64,000 nt of DNA from Stutzerimonas azotifigens (GTDB lineage: Bacteria; Pseudomonadota; Gammaproteobacteria; Pseudomonadales; Pseudomonadaceae), in NCBI RefSeq assembly GCF_013522725.1, contig NZ_JAAMRF010000002.1, positions 1 to 64,000 on the forward strand. Direction: 5' to 3'. Below are positions 21,601 to 28,669 of this stretch, piece after piece; within the stretch, counting starts at the first letter, position 1; every line of letters starts with the position of its first letter. The translations under genes and the position numbers were made by a program. The notes under the pieces were generated by a model. It searched no databases, was not told where the DNA came from, and saw only the letters and a program-made list of their open reading frames with translations.

Positions 21601-21742
21601 TGACCGTGATCAGGGCGCTTTCCATCTGCGGATACTGGCGCAGGGGCAGGCTACTGAAGGCCTGAAAGCCCAGCAGCACGATCAGCAGGCTGACCACGCT
21701 GGCCAGCACCGGGCGACGGATGAACGGATCGGTAAATGCCAT
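18692..21742 (-). CDS. mexW: RND multidrug efflux transporter, MexW-like
   Basis: A 1016-residue inner-membrane proton/drug antiporter of the HAE-1 RND family. The start MAFTDPFIRRPVLASVVSLL is characteristic of the MexI/MexW branch. The 12-helix layout with two large periplasmic loops is complete. The central helix with the proton-relay acidic pair (AIGLVVDDAIVVVENIHRHIEEG) and GLVTLIGLISKHGIMIVEFAN are present. The true ATG is at 21742, where the family sequence starts; the frame is open upstream. It follows the membrane-fusion gene by 19 bases. No outer-membrane channel gene lies nearby, as in mexVW of P. aeruginosa, where OprM is shared. Confidence 0.9.
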   Translation of the reverse strand: MAFTDPFIRRPVLASVVSLLIVLLGFQAFSSLPLRQYPQMESALITVTTAYPGANAETIQGYITQPLQQSLASAEGVDYMTSVSQQNASVISVYARIGADTDRLYTELLSQANSVKNQLPQNAEDPVLNKQAADSTALMYISFYSDTMSNPQITDYLSRVIQPKLATLPGMAAAEILGNQVFAMRLWLDPVRLAAYGLTAGDVNDAVRRYNFLSAAGEVKGEYVVTSINASTELKSPEAFAAIPLRTEGDSRVLLGDVARVELGAESYNAVSSFDGIPSVYIGVRATPSANPLDVIEEVRKVMPEIESQLPPNLKVTIAYDATRFIQASIDEVIKTLAEAVLIVIVVVFLFLGAIRSVLVPLVTIPLSMIGVMFFMQMMGYSINLLTLLAMVLAIGLVVDDAIVVVENIHRHIEEGKSPFQGALEGAREIAMPVVTMTVTLAAVYAPIGFLQGITGALFKEFALTLAGAVLISGIVALTLSPMMCSMLLRPQNNDSGLAHRLDVLFDRLKDRYKRALHGTLDTRPVVLVFAVLVLCLIPILLKFTKSELAPEEDQGIVFMMASAPQTANLDYLNAYTDQFLELFKTFPEYYSWFQINGFNGVQSGIGGLLLKPWDERERSQMEVLPEVQQRLDAIPGLQVFAFNLPSLPGTGEGLPFQFVINTASDYETLLQVTERIRQRAEESGKFAFLDVDLAFDKPEIVVDIDRQKAAQMGVSMEDLGVTLSSLLGEGEINRFTIEGRSYKVIAQVERAYRDNPGWLSNYYVRSGRGEMLPLSTLISVHDRARPTQLKQFQQLNAATIQGFPIVSMGEAIETLRQIAVEEAPQGFTFDYAGAARQYVQEGNALYVTFALALAIIFLVLAAQFESFRDPLVILVTVPLSVCGALVPLFLGLSSMNIYTQVGLVTLIGLISKHGIMIVEFANQLRHERGLDRRQAVEEAAAIRLRPVLMTTAATVFGMVPLILASGAGAVSRFDIGLVIATGMTIGTLFTLFVLPAVYTLLAKPDVAPSTAVEHV

Positions 21743-21761
21743 GGCGTCTGTCCTTCGTGCC

Positions 21762-22889
21762 TTAACGGCTGTCCTGGCGGGTGGCCGGCTCACGCGAGAG
21801 GGTCTGCCCGTCTGCAATGACCACGTGGGTACCGTTGTCGAGCTTGAGCTGGCCGGAGGTGACCACCCGCTCGCCGGCTGCAAGGCCATTGCGCACCACC
21901 ACCAGGCCGCCGCGCCGATCGCCGGTCTCGACGAAGCGTCGCTCGATGACCAGGCGAGGCTCGTTGCCGTCTTCGCCAGGCTGCTCTTTCACCAGCAGGA
22001 CCGAGTTGCCGTACAGGGTGAAGGTGATCGCCGTCTCGGGGATCGCTATTTTCGGTGCCTCGTCCGGCAGCACGACCTGCAGGTTGGCGAACATGCCCGG
22101 CAGCAGCCGGCTCTCGGGGTTGTTCAGCTCGGCGCGCACGAGGACGTTGCGGGTGGTCTCTTCGACTTTCGGGTTGAGCGCGACGATCTCACCGTCGAAG
22201 CCCTCACCCGGATAGGCCGCGACCTCGACCCGGACGCGCTGGCCGACGGCGAGCAGAGGAACCTGCTGCTCGGCCAGATAGAAGTCGACGAACAGGGTGG
22301 AGAGGTCCTGCAGCGTGGCCACCGGAGTGCCGGCAGCGATGTACGCGCCTACGTCCACCTGGCGGATACCGATCGTGCCGGCAAAGGGCGCGACGATGCG
22401 CTTGCGGGCCAGCGATGCGCGCAGCTGCGCAACCGTGGCGTTGGCGCGTTGCAGTTGGGCGTTGAGGCGGTCGAACTCGCTCCGGGCGATGGATTGACGG
22501 TCGATCAGGCTGCGGGCGCGCTCGAACTCCACCCGCGCCAGGCCCAGATCGGCCTCGGCGGCGGCCAGACTCGCCTGTTCCACTTCGCTGTCGAGGGTCA
22601 GGATTGGCTGGCCCTTTTCGACCTTCTGCCCGGAGCGGAACTGTAACTGGCTGACCGTCCCGGCCACCTCGACGCTGAGGTCGGCGCCTTGGGAGGCCTT
22701 CAAGGTTCCGATGGCCGGCAGGCGGTTCTGCCAGTCCCGCTCGCTCGCTTCGACCACTTCGACGTTGACCGGCGGTTTGAGAGCCGTGAATTGCTCGATC
22801 TGTTTGCTTATGGAATTGAACTTGAGGGCGGCGAGGATCAGAACGACCAGGATCACCGCGCCCAGCATGATCAGCATGCGGCGCAACAT
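21762..22889 (-). CDS. mexV: RND efflux membrane-fusion protein, MexV-like
   Basis: A 375-residue periplasmic adaptor anchored by an N-terminal hydrophobic segment (LIMLGAVILVVLILAALKF). Lipoyl-like (GTVSQLQFRSGQKVEKGQPILTL), alpha-hairpin and beta-barrel domains follow in order, as in HlyD/AcrA proteins. AAGGAAA precedes the ATG. It is the first gene of the operon with the RND pump. No dedicated regulator is adjacent. The assignment to MexV rests on the companion pump and on remembered gene order. Confidence 0.88.
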   Translation of the reverse strand: MLRRMLIMLGAVILVVLILAALKFNSISKQIEQFTALKPPVNVEVVEASERDWQNRLPAIGTLKASQGADLSVEVAGTVSQLQFRSGQKVEKGQPILTLDSEVEQASLAAAEADLGLARVEFERARSLIDRQSIARSEFDRLNAQLQRANATVAQLRASLARKRIVAPFAGTIGIRQVDVGAYIAAGTPVATLQDLSTLFVDFYLAEQQVPLLAVGQRVRVEVAAYPGEGFDGEIVALNPKVEETTRNVLVRAELNNPESRLLPGMFANLQVVLPDEAPKIAIPETAITFTLYGNSVLLVKEQPGEDGNEPRLVIERRFVETGDRRGGLVVVRNGLAAGERVVTSGQLKLDNGTHVVIADGQTLSREPATRQDSR

Positions 22890-23229
22890 CTTCCGATTTC
22901 CTTGGAGGCGTTGGTTGCAGCGAAGTGGCGGGCTACGGCACGTCGTTCATGAAGCCGACGAGAAACCGCTGGGGCGCTTCAACCGGGTGTTTGTTTTTGT
23001 TTGCGGCCTGTGGACCGCCTGGCATTGAGCGGAGCACCTTAGTCCTGCACCGATGACAAGTCAAAGACAGCGGTGGCGGGCGGTTGAGTGGGCTATGAGG
23101 GGAGGGCGTTGGGGGCCTCGGTAGCTGGTCACGGGCAGTGCATCGAGCGTTCGTACTCGTGCGGATAGCTCGGCGAAACCGCCCGTGGCCCGCAGGCTTG
23201 AGATCTGCGAGACCCAAGCGTGAAGTGGT
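22890..23229. other. Intergenic region upstream of mexVW
   Basis: About 340 bases between the mexV start and the stop of the DUF1513 gene, both on the minus strand. It must hold the mexVW promoter, but I see no clear operator, terminator hairpin with T-tract or small gene. Confidence 0.5.
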
Positions 23230-24324
23230 TCAGGCCAGTCGCAAATGGTTGTCCCAGAGTCCTGATGGAAGATCCAGCGGCTGGGCGACGATGCGCTCGC
23301 CGCGGCAGTCGTAGAGGCGGCAGCGACCCTGGCCGGAGGTGACCACGAAGCCCTGCTCGACAGCGCCGACACCGGCGCAGTCGGCCAATGTGGCTTCTTC
23401 GAGCAGCTCGGCGCTGTCCAGATTCCAGAAGAACACCCGATTGCCACGCGGTGCGGTCACCGCCAGCAGGCGCAGTTCGTCGTGAATTGCCAGGCTCGCG
23501 GTGTACTGGTTCATCACCAGGCGTTGCGCTTCGGCGAGAGGAAAGGGCTGGAACCGCTGGCCGGGGCGCTTGATTGCCAGCAGCGGTGCGCTGTCCATCG
23601 GATCGCCTTCGTACTGCTGCCCGGAGACCACCGTACCGTCGTGCGCCACGGCCAGGTGGCGAACGCTGTTCATCTGCTCGGGCAACTGTTCCTTGCTCAC
23701 CAGGGTGCCGTCGCGGCGCAACAGCACCAGGCTGGCCTCCATGGCGTCGAGGTTCATCATCGCGCGGCTGTCGGCCTCGGTGCGGATGCCACCATTGGCG
23801 ATCACCAAGGTTTCGCCATCGGGCATCCACAACAGTTGATGCGGGCCAACACCGTGGGTGGACAGCTCGTCGCTGCGCACCAGGCGCTCGCCTTCGACGC
23901 GGTAGACGCCGAGCACGCCCCGCCCTGGGTCGGAGGTGTCATTCTCGGTGGTGTAGAACCACTCGCCGCTCTTGTGGAACACCCCGTGGCCATAGAAGTG
24001 GCGATCCGGTGGCGAGGCGAGCACCTGCAGCAGGCGGCCGTCACGTGAATCGATCAGGTAGCTTTCGCGGCTCGGCCGGCGACCGACGAACACCGCCAGT
24101 GGCAGGTGCGGATGGGCGTAGATGTCGTGACAACGCTCGGCGACCGGCGTCGCGAAAACCTGTGTTCCGTCGAGGCGGAAACCCACGGCGTAGTGGCGAC
24201 CCTGGCCGTCATCGCGGGCAGAGAGCAGGATCTTCTGCTCGCCATGGTGGGCCAGCGTCCAGCCGCCGAGCGCGGAAGCCGCAATCAGGGCGCTGCCGAA
24301 ACCGAGGAAAGCGCGGCGCTTCAT
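23230..24324 (-). CDS. DUF1513 periplasmic beta-propeller-like protein
   Basis: A 364-residue protein with a twin-arginine-like N-terminus: KRRAFLGFGSALIAASALGGW (only one RR pair, then FLGFG). Repeats such as HDIYAHPHLPLAVFVGRRP, GVGPHQLLWMPDGETLVIANGG and VRHLAVAHDGTVVSGQQ suggest a beta-propeller. The family is known as DUF1513 and often sits with imelysin genes in iron-regulated operons; its biochemical role is unknown. ATG 24324 was chosen because GGAGA lies 6-7 bases upstream; the TTG two codons earlier overlaps the upstream stop. Last gene of the four-gene operon, 2 bases after the imelysin stop. Confidence 0.83.
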   Translation of the reverse strand: MKRRAFLGFGSALIAASALGGWTLAHHGEQKILLSARDDGQGRHYAVGFRLDGTQVFATPVAERCHDIYAHPHLPLAVFVGRRPSRESYLIDSRDGRLLQVLASPPDRHFYGHGVFHKSGEWFYTTENDTSDPGRGVLGVYRVEGERLVRSDELSTHGVGPHQLLWMPDGETLVIANGGIRTEADSRAMMNLDAMEASLVLLRRDGTLVSKEQLPEQMNSVRHLAVAHDGTVVSGQQYEGDPMDSAPLLAIKRPGQRFQPFPLAEAQRLVMNQYTASLAIHDELRLLAVTAPRGNRVFFWNLDSAELLEEATLADCAGVGAVEQGFVVTSGQGRCRLYDCRGERIVAQPLDLPSGLWDNHLRLA

Positions 24325-24326
24325 GG

Positions 24327-25403
24327 TCAATCTCCGTCGTGTGCGTTGAAGCCGATCTGGATACCCAGCGCCTGTGCGAGCTCGCCCTGATGCAGACGAT
24401 GCAGCGCGTTGAGGTCGTCATACAGCGCGTTGAGGGCGTTGCGCCCCGCCTCGTCGGCGAGCAGCACGTTGAGCGGCTTGCCAATCTCGGCGAAATGGCG
24501 GTGGGTGGTGGCGAAGGCGTCGTCGATGCGCTCGGCCAACTCGGCCTGATCATCGCCCAGCAGGGCCCTGAGGCCGTCCTTGTTGGTGCCTTCCCAGAGC
24601 CGCTGCGCGCCACTGATGGCGGCTTCGAGACTGGCCAGCGAGGTGTCGCTGCGCCAGGCTTCGGCCTGGTACGGCTGTGGCTGGCCCTTGCTCTGGCGAC
24701 CCAGCGGTGTGCCCAGCTTTTTCTTCAGTGCATCGAGGGCGGTCACGTCCACTCGCAGCAGCTCGGCAATGGCCTCGCTTGATTCGGCATAGCGCTCGCT
24801 GGGAAAGCGCTTGAGTTGGGTGGCCATGCCGTCCTTGGCCGCCCACTGTTCGACGATACCGGCCGAGAGAGTCTGCTGGTGTTCGCCGATGGCCATCAGC
24901 AGCGGGCAGTATTGTTCGCGGGTGGCCGGCTGCTGCAGATCGATGTCCTTGTCGAACAGAACGTACTCGTAGGCGGTGAGCCCCTGGACCACCACGCTGG
25001 CGCTTGCCAGGTCATTGCGGCTCAGTTGCGGCTTGCTCTTGAGCAGGCCGCCAACCTGGCGAGCCACCAGATTCTTCTTGTCTGGCCAGAACTGCACCTG
25101 CCAGGCCAGGTTGCCTTCTCCCATGGGGCCGATCAGTAGCGGCTGCAGGCCGGCCCAGGCCAGTTGCGCATGCACGTAGGCCTGGCGTGCTTCGTCCAGA
25201 GACTGGTTTCCCGCACAATAGGCATGGGCGCTGGAGGCCAGGCGCCGGTCGGTTTCGGCCCACTCGCGATAGGCCGGCAGCAGGACGCCGTCCGCTATCG
25301 CGGCGCTGGTCTGGCCCATCGGATCCGGCTGGGAGCAGCCAGCGAGCACGGCGCCTGCCAGCCAGGCCAGGCACAGGGCGCGAAGGTTACGGTTGCTGTT
25401 CAT
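24327..25403 (-). CDS. Imelysin-like lipoprotein
   Basis: A 358-residue lipoprotein: lipobox LAGC with Cys23 after a short signal peptide. The body is all-helical imelysin type (peptidase M75 fold). The family's GxHxxE motif appears as GLTAYE (141-146), so the histidine is replaced by threonine and metallopeptidase activity is doubtful. Other imelysin proteins are iron-regulated surface proteins, and recent views favour ligand binding over proteolysis. GAGGAG precedes the ATG. It lies 47 bases after the di-haem gene and directly before the DUF1513 gene. Confidence 0.85.
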   Translation of the reverse strand: MNSNRNLRALCLAWLAGAVLAGCSQPDPMGQTSAAIADGVLLPAYREWAETDRRLASSAHAYCAGNQSLDEARQAYVHAQLAWAGLQPLLIGPMGEGNLAWQVQFWPDKKNLVARQVGGLLKSKPQLSRNDLASASVVVQGLTAYEYVLFDKDIDLQQPATREQYCPLLMAIGEHQQTLSAGIVEQWAAKDGMATQLKRFPSERYAESSEAIAELLRVDVTALDALKKKLGTPLGRQSKGQPQPYQAEAWRSDTSLASLEAAISGAQRLWEGTNKDGLRALLGDDQAELAERIDDAFATTHRHFAEIGKPLNVLLADEAGRNALNALYDDLNALHRLHQGELAQALGIQIGFNAHDGD

Positions 25404-25450
25404 GATGACTCCTCACGCGTGGCACCAGACCGGCCGCAAACGGCCCGATG

Positions 25451-26869
25451 TTAAAGAGATTCGAGAAAGGCGAGCAGGGCGGCTCGTTGCTGCGCGTCGA
25501 AGCCCAGCACCTGTTGGCGGGCCGCCTCGGCCTCGCCACCGTGCCAGAGGATGGCCTCGAGCAGGGAGCGCGCCCGCCCGTCATGCAGAAACTGGGTGTG
25601 GCCGCTGACGGCCTCGGTCAGGCCGATCCCCCACAGCGGCGCGGTACGCCATTCCCGGCCCGTGGCCTGGAACTCGCCGCGATTGTCCGCCAGCCCCTCG
25701 CCCATGTCGTGCAGCAGCAGATCGGTATAGGGGCGGATTACCTGGCTGGCCAGTTCCGGCTCTGCGGCGTCGGCCGCGGTGGTGAACTGCGGCGTATGGC
25801 AACGCTGGCAGCCGGCCTGATGGAACAGGCCCTTGCCGGCCAGCACCTGGGGATCGTCGACCTTGCGGCGCATCGGCACGCCCAGGTTGCGGGTATAGAA
25901 CAGGACGGCGGCGAGGATGTTGTCGCTGACTTCCAGTTCGCCGCCGTTGATTGCTCGGCGGCAGTCGATCTGGGCCTCGGTGCAATCGTCGTGGGGAAAG
26001 ATGCGGTTGGTCAGGCCCATGTCGATGGCGAAGGCCTGGGCGTTCTGCTGATTGAGCGTGGGCAGGCCGGCCTTCCAGCCGAAGCGACCCAGCTCCACCT
26101 GGCCGGTTTCCTCGTTCCAGACGAGGTTGGGGCGGCCAGAGATGCCATCTCCGTTGCGGTCGTCGGGATCGGCCAGGGCGAGGATGTCGGCCGGAGCGAT
26201 GGCTTCGAGCAGCCCGAGGCCGATCATCGGCGGCGCGATCCGTGCGGAGAACTCGGTGTCCGGGTGGAAGGGGCCGTAGCCGAGCGGGTCGATCTTCAGC
26301 TGCGGGGTGCGCAGTTCGACTTCGGTGCCGTCGGCAAAGGTCACGCTCGAATAGGTGTATTCCAGGCGGATTCGCGCCTCGGGCGCCACGCCGGGTATCG
26401 ACATGTCCTGCAGCTGGGCGCCGTACACCGGGTCGGGGCGATTGCCCAGGCGCTCGAGCATCGCCGCATGTTCTTCGCTGCTGGCCGGTTGCGATACGCG
26501 CACCAGCATCGAGACGGCATTCGCCGCCTGCGCATCGGCCGGATGGCCGCGGCCGTCCTTGATATGGCAGTTCTGGCAGGCATTGGTGTTGAACAATGGG
26601 CCCAGCCCGTCACGCGCGGTGGTGGTGGCCGGTGCGATGACCCAGGGGCTGCGGAAGAAACTGTTGCCGACGCTGAAGTCGAGCCGCCTCGTTGGCGCTA
26701 GGTTGGCCGAGGGCATCGAGAACGCGTTGTGATCGCTGCGGTTGACCGTGGTACTGCCGCCCGAGAGTGCCTCGCCCGGCTCGGCGCTATCGAAGCGTGG
26801 AGCCTGTTCGCCGCAGCCGGCCAACGCCAGCGCCAGAAGCAGGAACGAGCAGCGAAACAGCGGACGCAT
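25451..26869 (-). CDS. Di-haem lipoprotein oxidoreductase (DUF1111 family)
   Basis: A 472-residue exported protein with lipobox LAGC (Cys19). It has two c-type haem-binding motifs, CQNCH (98-102) and CQRCH (354-358). The family resembles thiol- or peroxidase-type di-haem cytochromes, but its reaction is not established. Conserved segments include GLGPLFNTNACQNCH and FLHDGRARSLLEAILWHGGEA near the end. ATG 26869 was chosen because it opens a proper lipoprotein signal; the frame is open 41 codons further. Second gene of the iron-associated operon, 183 bases after the first imelysin gene. Confidence 0.85.
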   Translation of the reverse strand: MRPLFRCSFLLLALALAGCGEQAPRFDSAEPGEALSGGSTTVNRSDHNAFSMPSANLAPTRRLDFSVGNSFFRSPWVIAPATTTARDGLGPLFNTNACQNCHIKDGRGHPADAQAANAVSMLVRVSQPASSEEHAAMLERLGNRPDPVYGAQLQDMSIPGVAPEARIRLEYTYSSVTFADGTEVELRTPQLKIDPLGYGPFHPDTEFSARIAPPMIGLGLLEAIAPADILALADPDDRNGDGISGRPNLVWNEETGQVELGRFGWKAGLPTLNQQNAQAFAIDMGLTNRIFPHDDCTEAQIDCRRAINGGELEVSDNILAAVLFYTRNLGVPMRRKVDDPQVLAGKGLFHQAGCQRCHTPQFTTAADAAEPELASQVIRPYTDLLLHDMGEGLADNRGEFQATGREWRTAPLWGIGLTEAVSGHTQFLHDGRARSLLEAILWHGGEAEAARQQVLGFDAQQRAALLAFLESL

Positions 26870-27052
26870 CGGGATGCCCAGCAGTGAAGAGGGCGGCAAG
26901 CTTAGCAGGCTAACCGTCATTGAATAAGAGGGATTTGCATTTCGAGTTGCGCGAATTGGGCACACTGCCGGCAAAGCCAGGCAGTGCGCCAATCCAACCT
27001 CGGTGCGGCGCGGTGCCGCGGGTCCGCCCGGCGCTGCTCCGGGCGGCGTCGA

Positions 27053-28387
27053 TCAGAATTCGTGATCGGCGGTGTCGGGGTTCAGGTCGCTGATGCCAAG
27101 GGCCGCCGCGGCCTGTTCGATGGAGCCGGTCTGCTTGACCAGCGCCGCGATGGCGTCACGGACCTTCTCCTGCCCTTCGGTGTTCTCGGCCGCGATCAGC
27201 TGGTCGAAGGCCTCGCCGTTCTCGGCACTGGTGACCAGTGCCTGCAGCTTGGCTTCGGTGTCTTCCAGGTCGGCCTGCAGGGTCTTGTCCACTTCAGGAT
27301 TGGCTGCGTTGACCAGCGAGGCCAGGCTGGCACCGCTCAATGTGCTCCCGTCCACGCGGCGGTATTCGCCCAGGTAGACGTTGCGGATGCCCTTGCCGTT
27401 ATAGAAGTGGGAATTGTGGGTGTTGTCGCTGAAGCAGTCGTGTTCGTCTTCGGTGGAGTTGGCTTCGAGTGCGACCTTCATGCGCTCGCCGGCCAGTTCG
27501 CCGAGCGACAGGCTGCCCATGCCGAAGAGCATCTTGCGCAGGCCGTTCTCCGGTTGTTCGGATTCGAGGGTGGCGCGGTAGTTGTCCTGGCCTGGCGCCC
27601 ACTGGCCGACCATTTCCTCGAGGTCGCTGACCAGCAGGTCGGTGGCTGCTTTCAGGTAGGTGCGGCGGCGGTCGCAATTGCCGCCCGTGCAGCCGTCACC
27701 TTCGACGTAATCGGTAGCCGGGCGTTCGCCGGCGCCGGGAGCGGTGCCGTTGAGGTCCTGGCCCCAGAGCAGGAATTCGATGGCGTGGTAACCCGTGGCG
27801 ACGTTGGCTTCGGAACCGCCCAGTTCGTTCAGACTGGCGAGCTTCTCGGCGGTGATCTCGTTGACGTCGATGACGTCTTCGCCGACCTGGATCTCGCGGT
27901 TGGCGATGATGTTGGCTTGGGCGCCCGGGTTGCCCAGCGCGTGCTGGTAATCGTCGGCGACGTAGTCGATCAGGCCTTCATCGAGCGGCCAGGCGTTGAC
28001 CTGACCTTCCCAGTCGTCGACCACGGTGTTGCCGAAGCGGAACACTTCGGTCTGCATGTAGGGAACGCGCGCCGCTACCCAGGCCTTGCGGGCGGCCTGC
28101 AGGGTGTCTTCGGTCGGATCGGCGAGCAGGGCTTCGACGGCCTTCTGCAGGTCCACGGCGGTGCTGTGGGCGTCGCTGAACGTCGCATGGGCCAGTTCGG
28201 CGTAATGCAGGACTACCGCCTTGATCGCCTCCTGGTCCGGCTGCGCCGCTGCCTGGGCCGGCTGGCTTTCGGTAGTGGCCGGTGCAGGTGCAGCCTGGTT
28301 GGTGGCTTCCTTTTCATCGCCGCAGCCAGCGAGGGTGATGGCAGCGGCCAACAGGCTGGCAGTAGCCCATGAGGGAGTGCGTAGCAT
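27053..28387 (-). CDS. icmP: Imelysin family lipoprotein (IcmP-like)
   Basis: A 444-residue lipoprotein (lipobox LAGC, Cys22) followed by a proline/alanine/glutamine-rich linker of about 30 residues. The imelysin domain has an intact GxHxxE motif, GYHAIE with His201 and Glu204, and WGQDLNG follows. A cysteine pair CTGGNC probably forms a disulfide. P. aeruginosa IcmP was described as an insulin-cleaving metalloproteinase; homologues are induced by iron limitation. AAAGGAA precedes the ATG at 28387; the longer frame is not supported. First gene of the operon; a Fur-like palindrome lies about 170 bases upstream. Confidence 0.87.
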   Translation of the reverse strand: MLRTPSWATASLLAAAITLAGCGDEKEATNQAAPAPATTESQPAQAAAQPDQEAIKAVVLHYAELAHATFSDAHSTAVDLQKAVEALLADPTEDTLQAARKAWVAARVPYMQTEVFRFGNTVVDDWEGQVNAWPLDEGLIDYVADDYQHALGNPGAQANIIANREIQVGEDVIDVNEITAEKLASLNELGGSEANVATGYHAIEFLLWGQDLNGTAPGAGERPATDYVEGDGCTGGNCDRRRTYLKAATDLLVSDLEEMVGQWAPGQDNYRATLESEQPENGLRKMLFGMGSLSLGELAGERMKVALEANSTEDEHDCFSDNTHNSHFYNGKGIRNVYLGEYRRVDGSTLSGASLASLVNAANPEVDKTLQADLEDTEAKLQALVTSAENGEAFDQLIAAENTEGQEKVRDAIAALVKQTGSIEQAAAALGISDLNPDTADHEF

Positions 28388-28557
28388 GGCGTATTCCTTT
28401 GCTTCGAAGGGATAGAAATGTCGGTAAAACGGCCAGGCCCTGCGGTTGAACCGACGGCAGCGGGTCACTTCGCTTCGACTCGGGTCGCAAGAACGAGGCA
28501 GGCACGACAGGCATGCCCGGCCAGATAGAGCGGGGTGCTCTGCTGGATGCGAGACAT

Positions 28558-28576
28558 AATGCGAAAGATTTTCATT
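28558..28576. promoter_or_regulatory. Candidate Fur box upstream of the imelysin operon
   Basis: AATGCGAAAGATTTTCATT is a 19-bp imperfect palindrome with AATG / CATT ends, similar to the Fur core AATGATAATCATT. It lies in the icmP-bifA gap, 171 bases before the icmP start. The imelysin operon is known to respond to iron in relatives, so the site is plausible but not certain. Confidence 0.45.
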
Positions 28577-28669
28577 TTGTGCAAAGGGCGCGGTTGCGTT
28601 GCGCCTGCAACTGGGGGGGCGGGGACACCGTAGCGAGGTGACGCCGATGGGGTCAGTACAGGGGCGGAA

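Noticed and set aside
22933..23217. A 94-codon frame between mexV and the DUF1513 gene
   Set aside because: Proline/arginine-rich translation, no ribosome binding site, no family resemblance.
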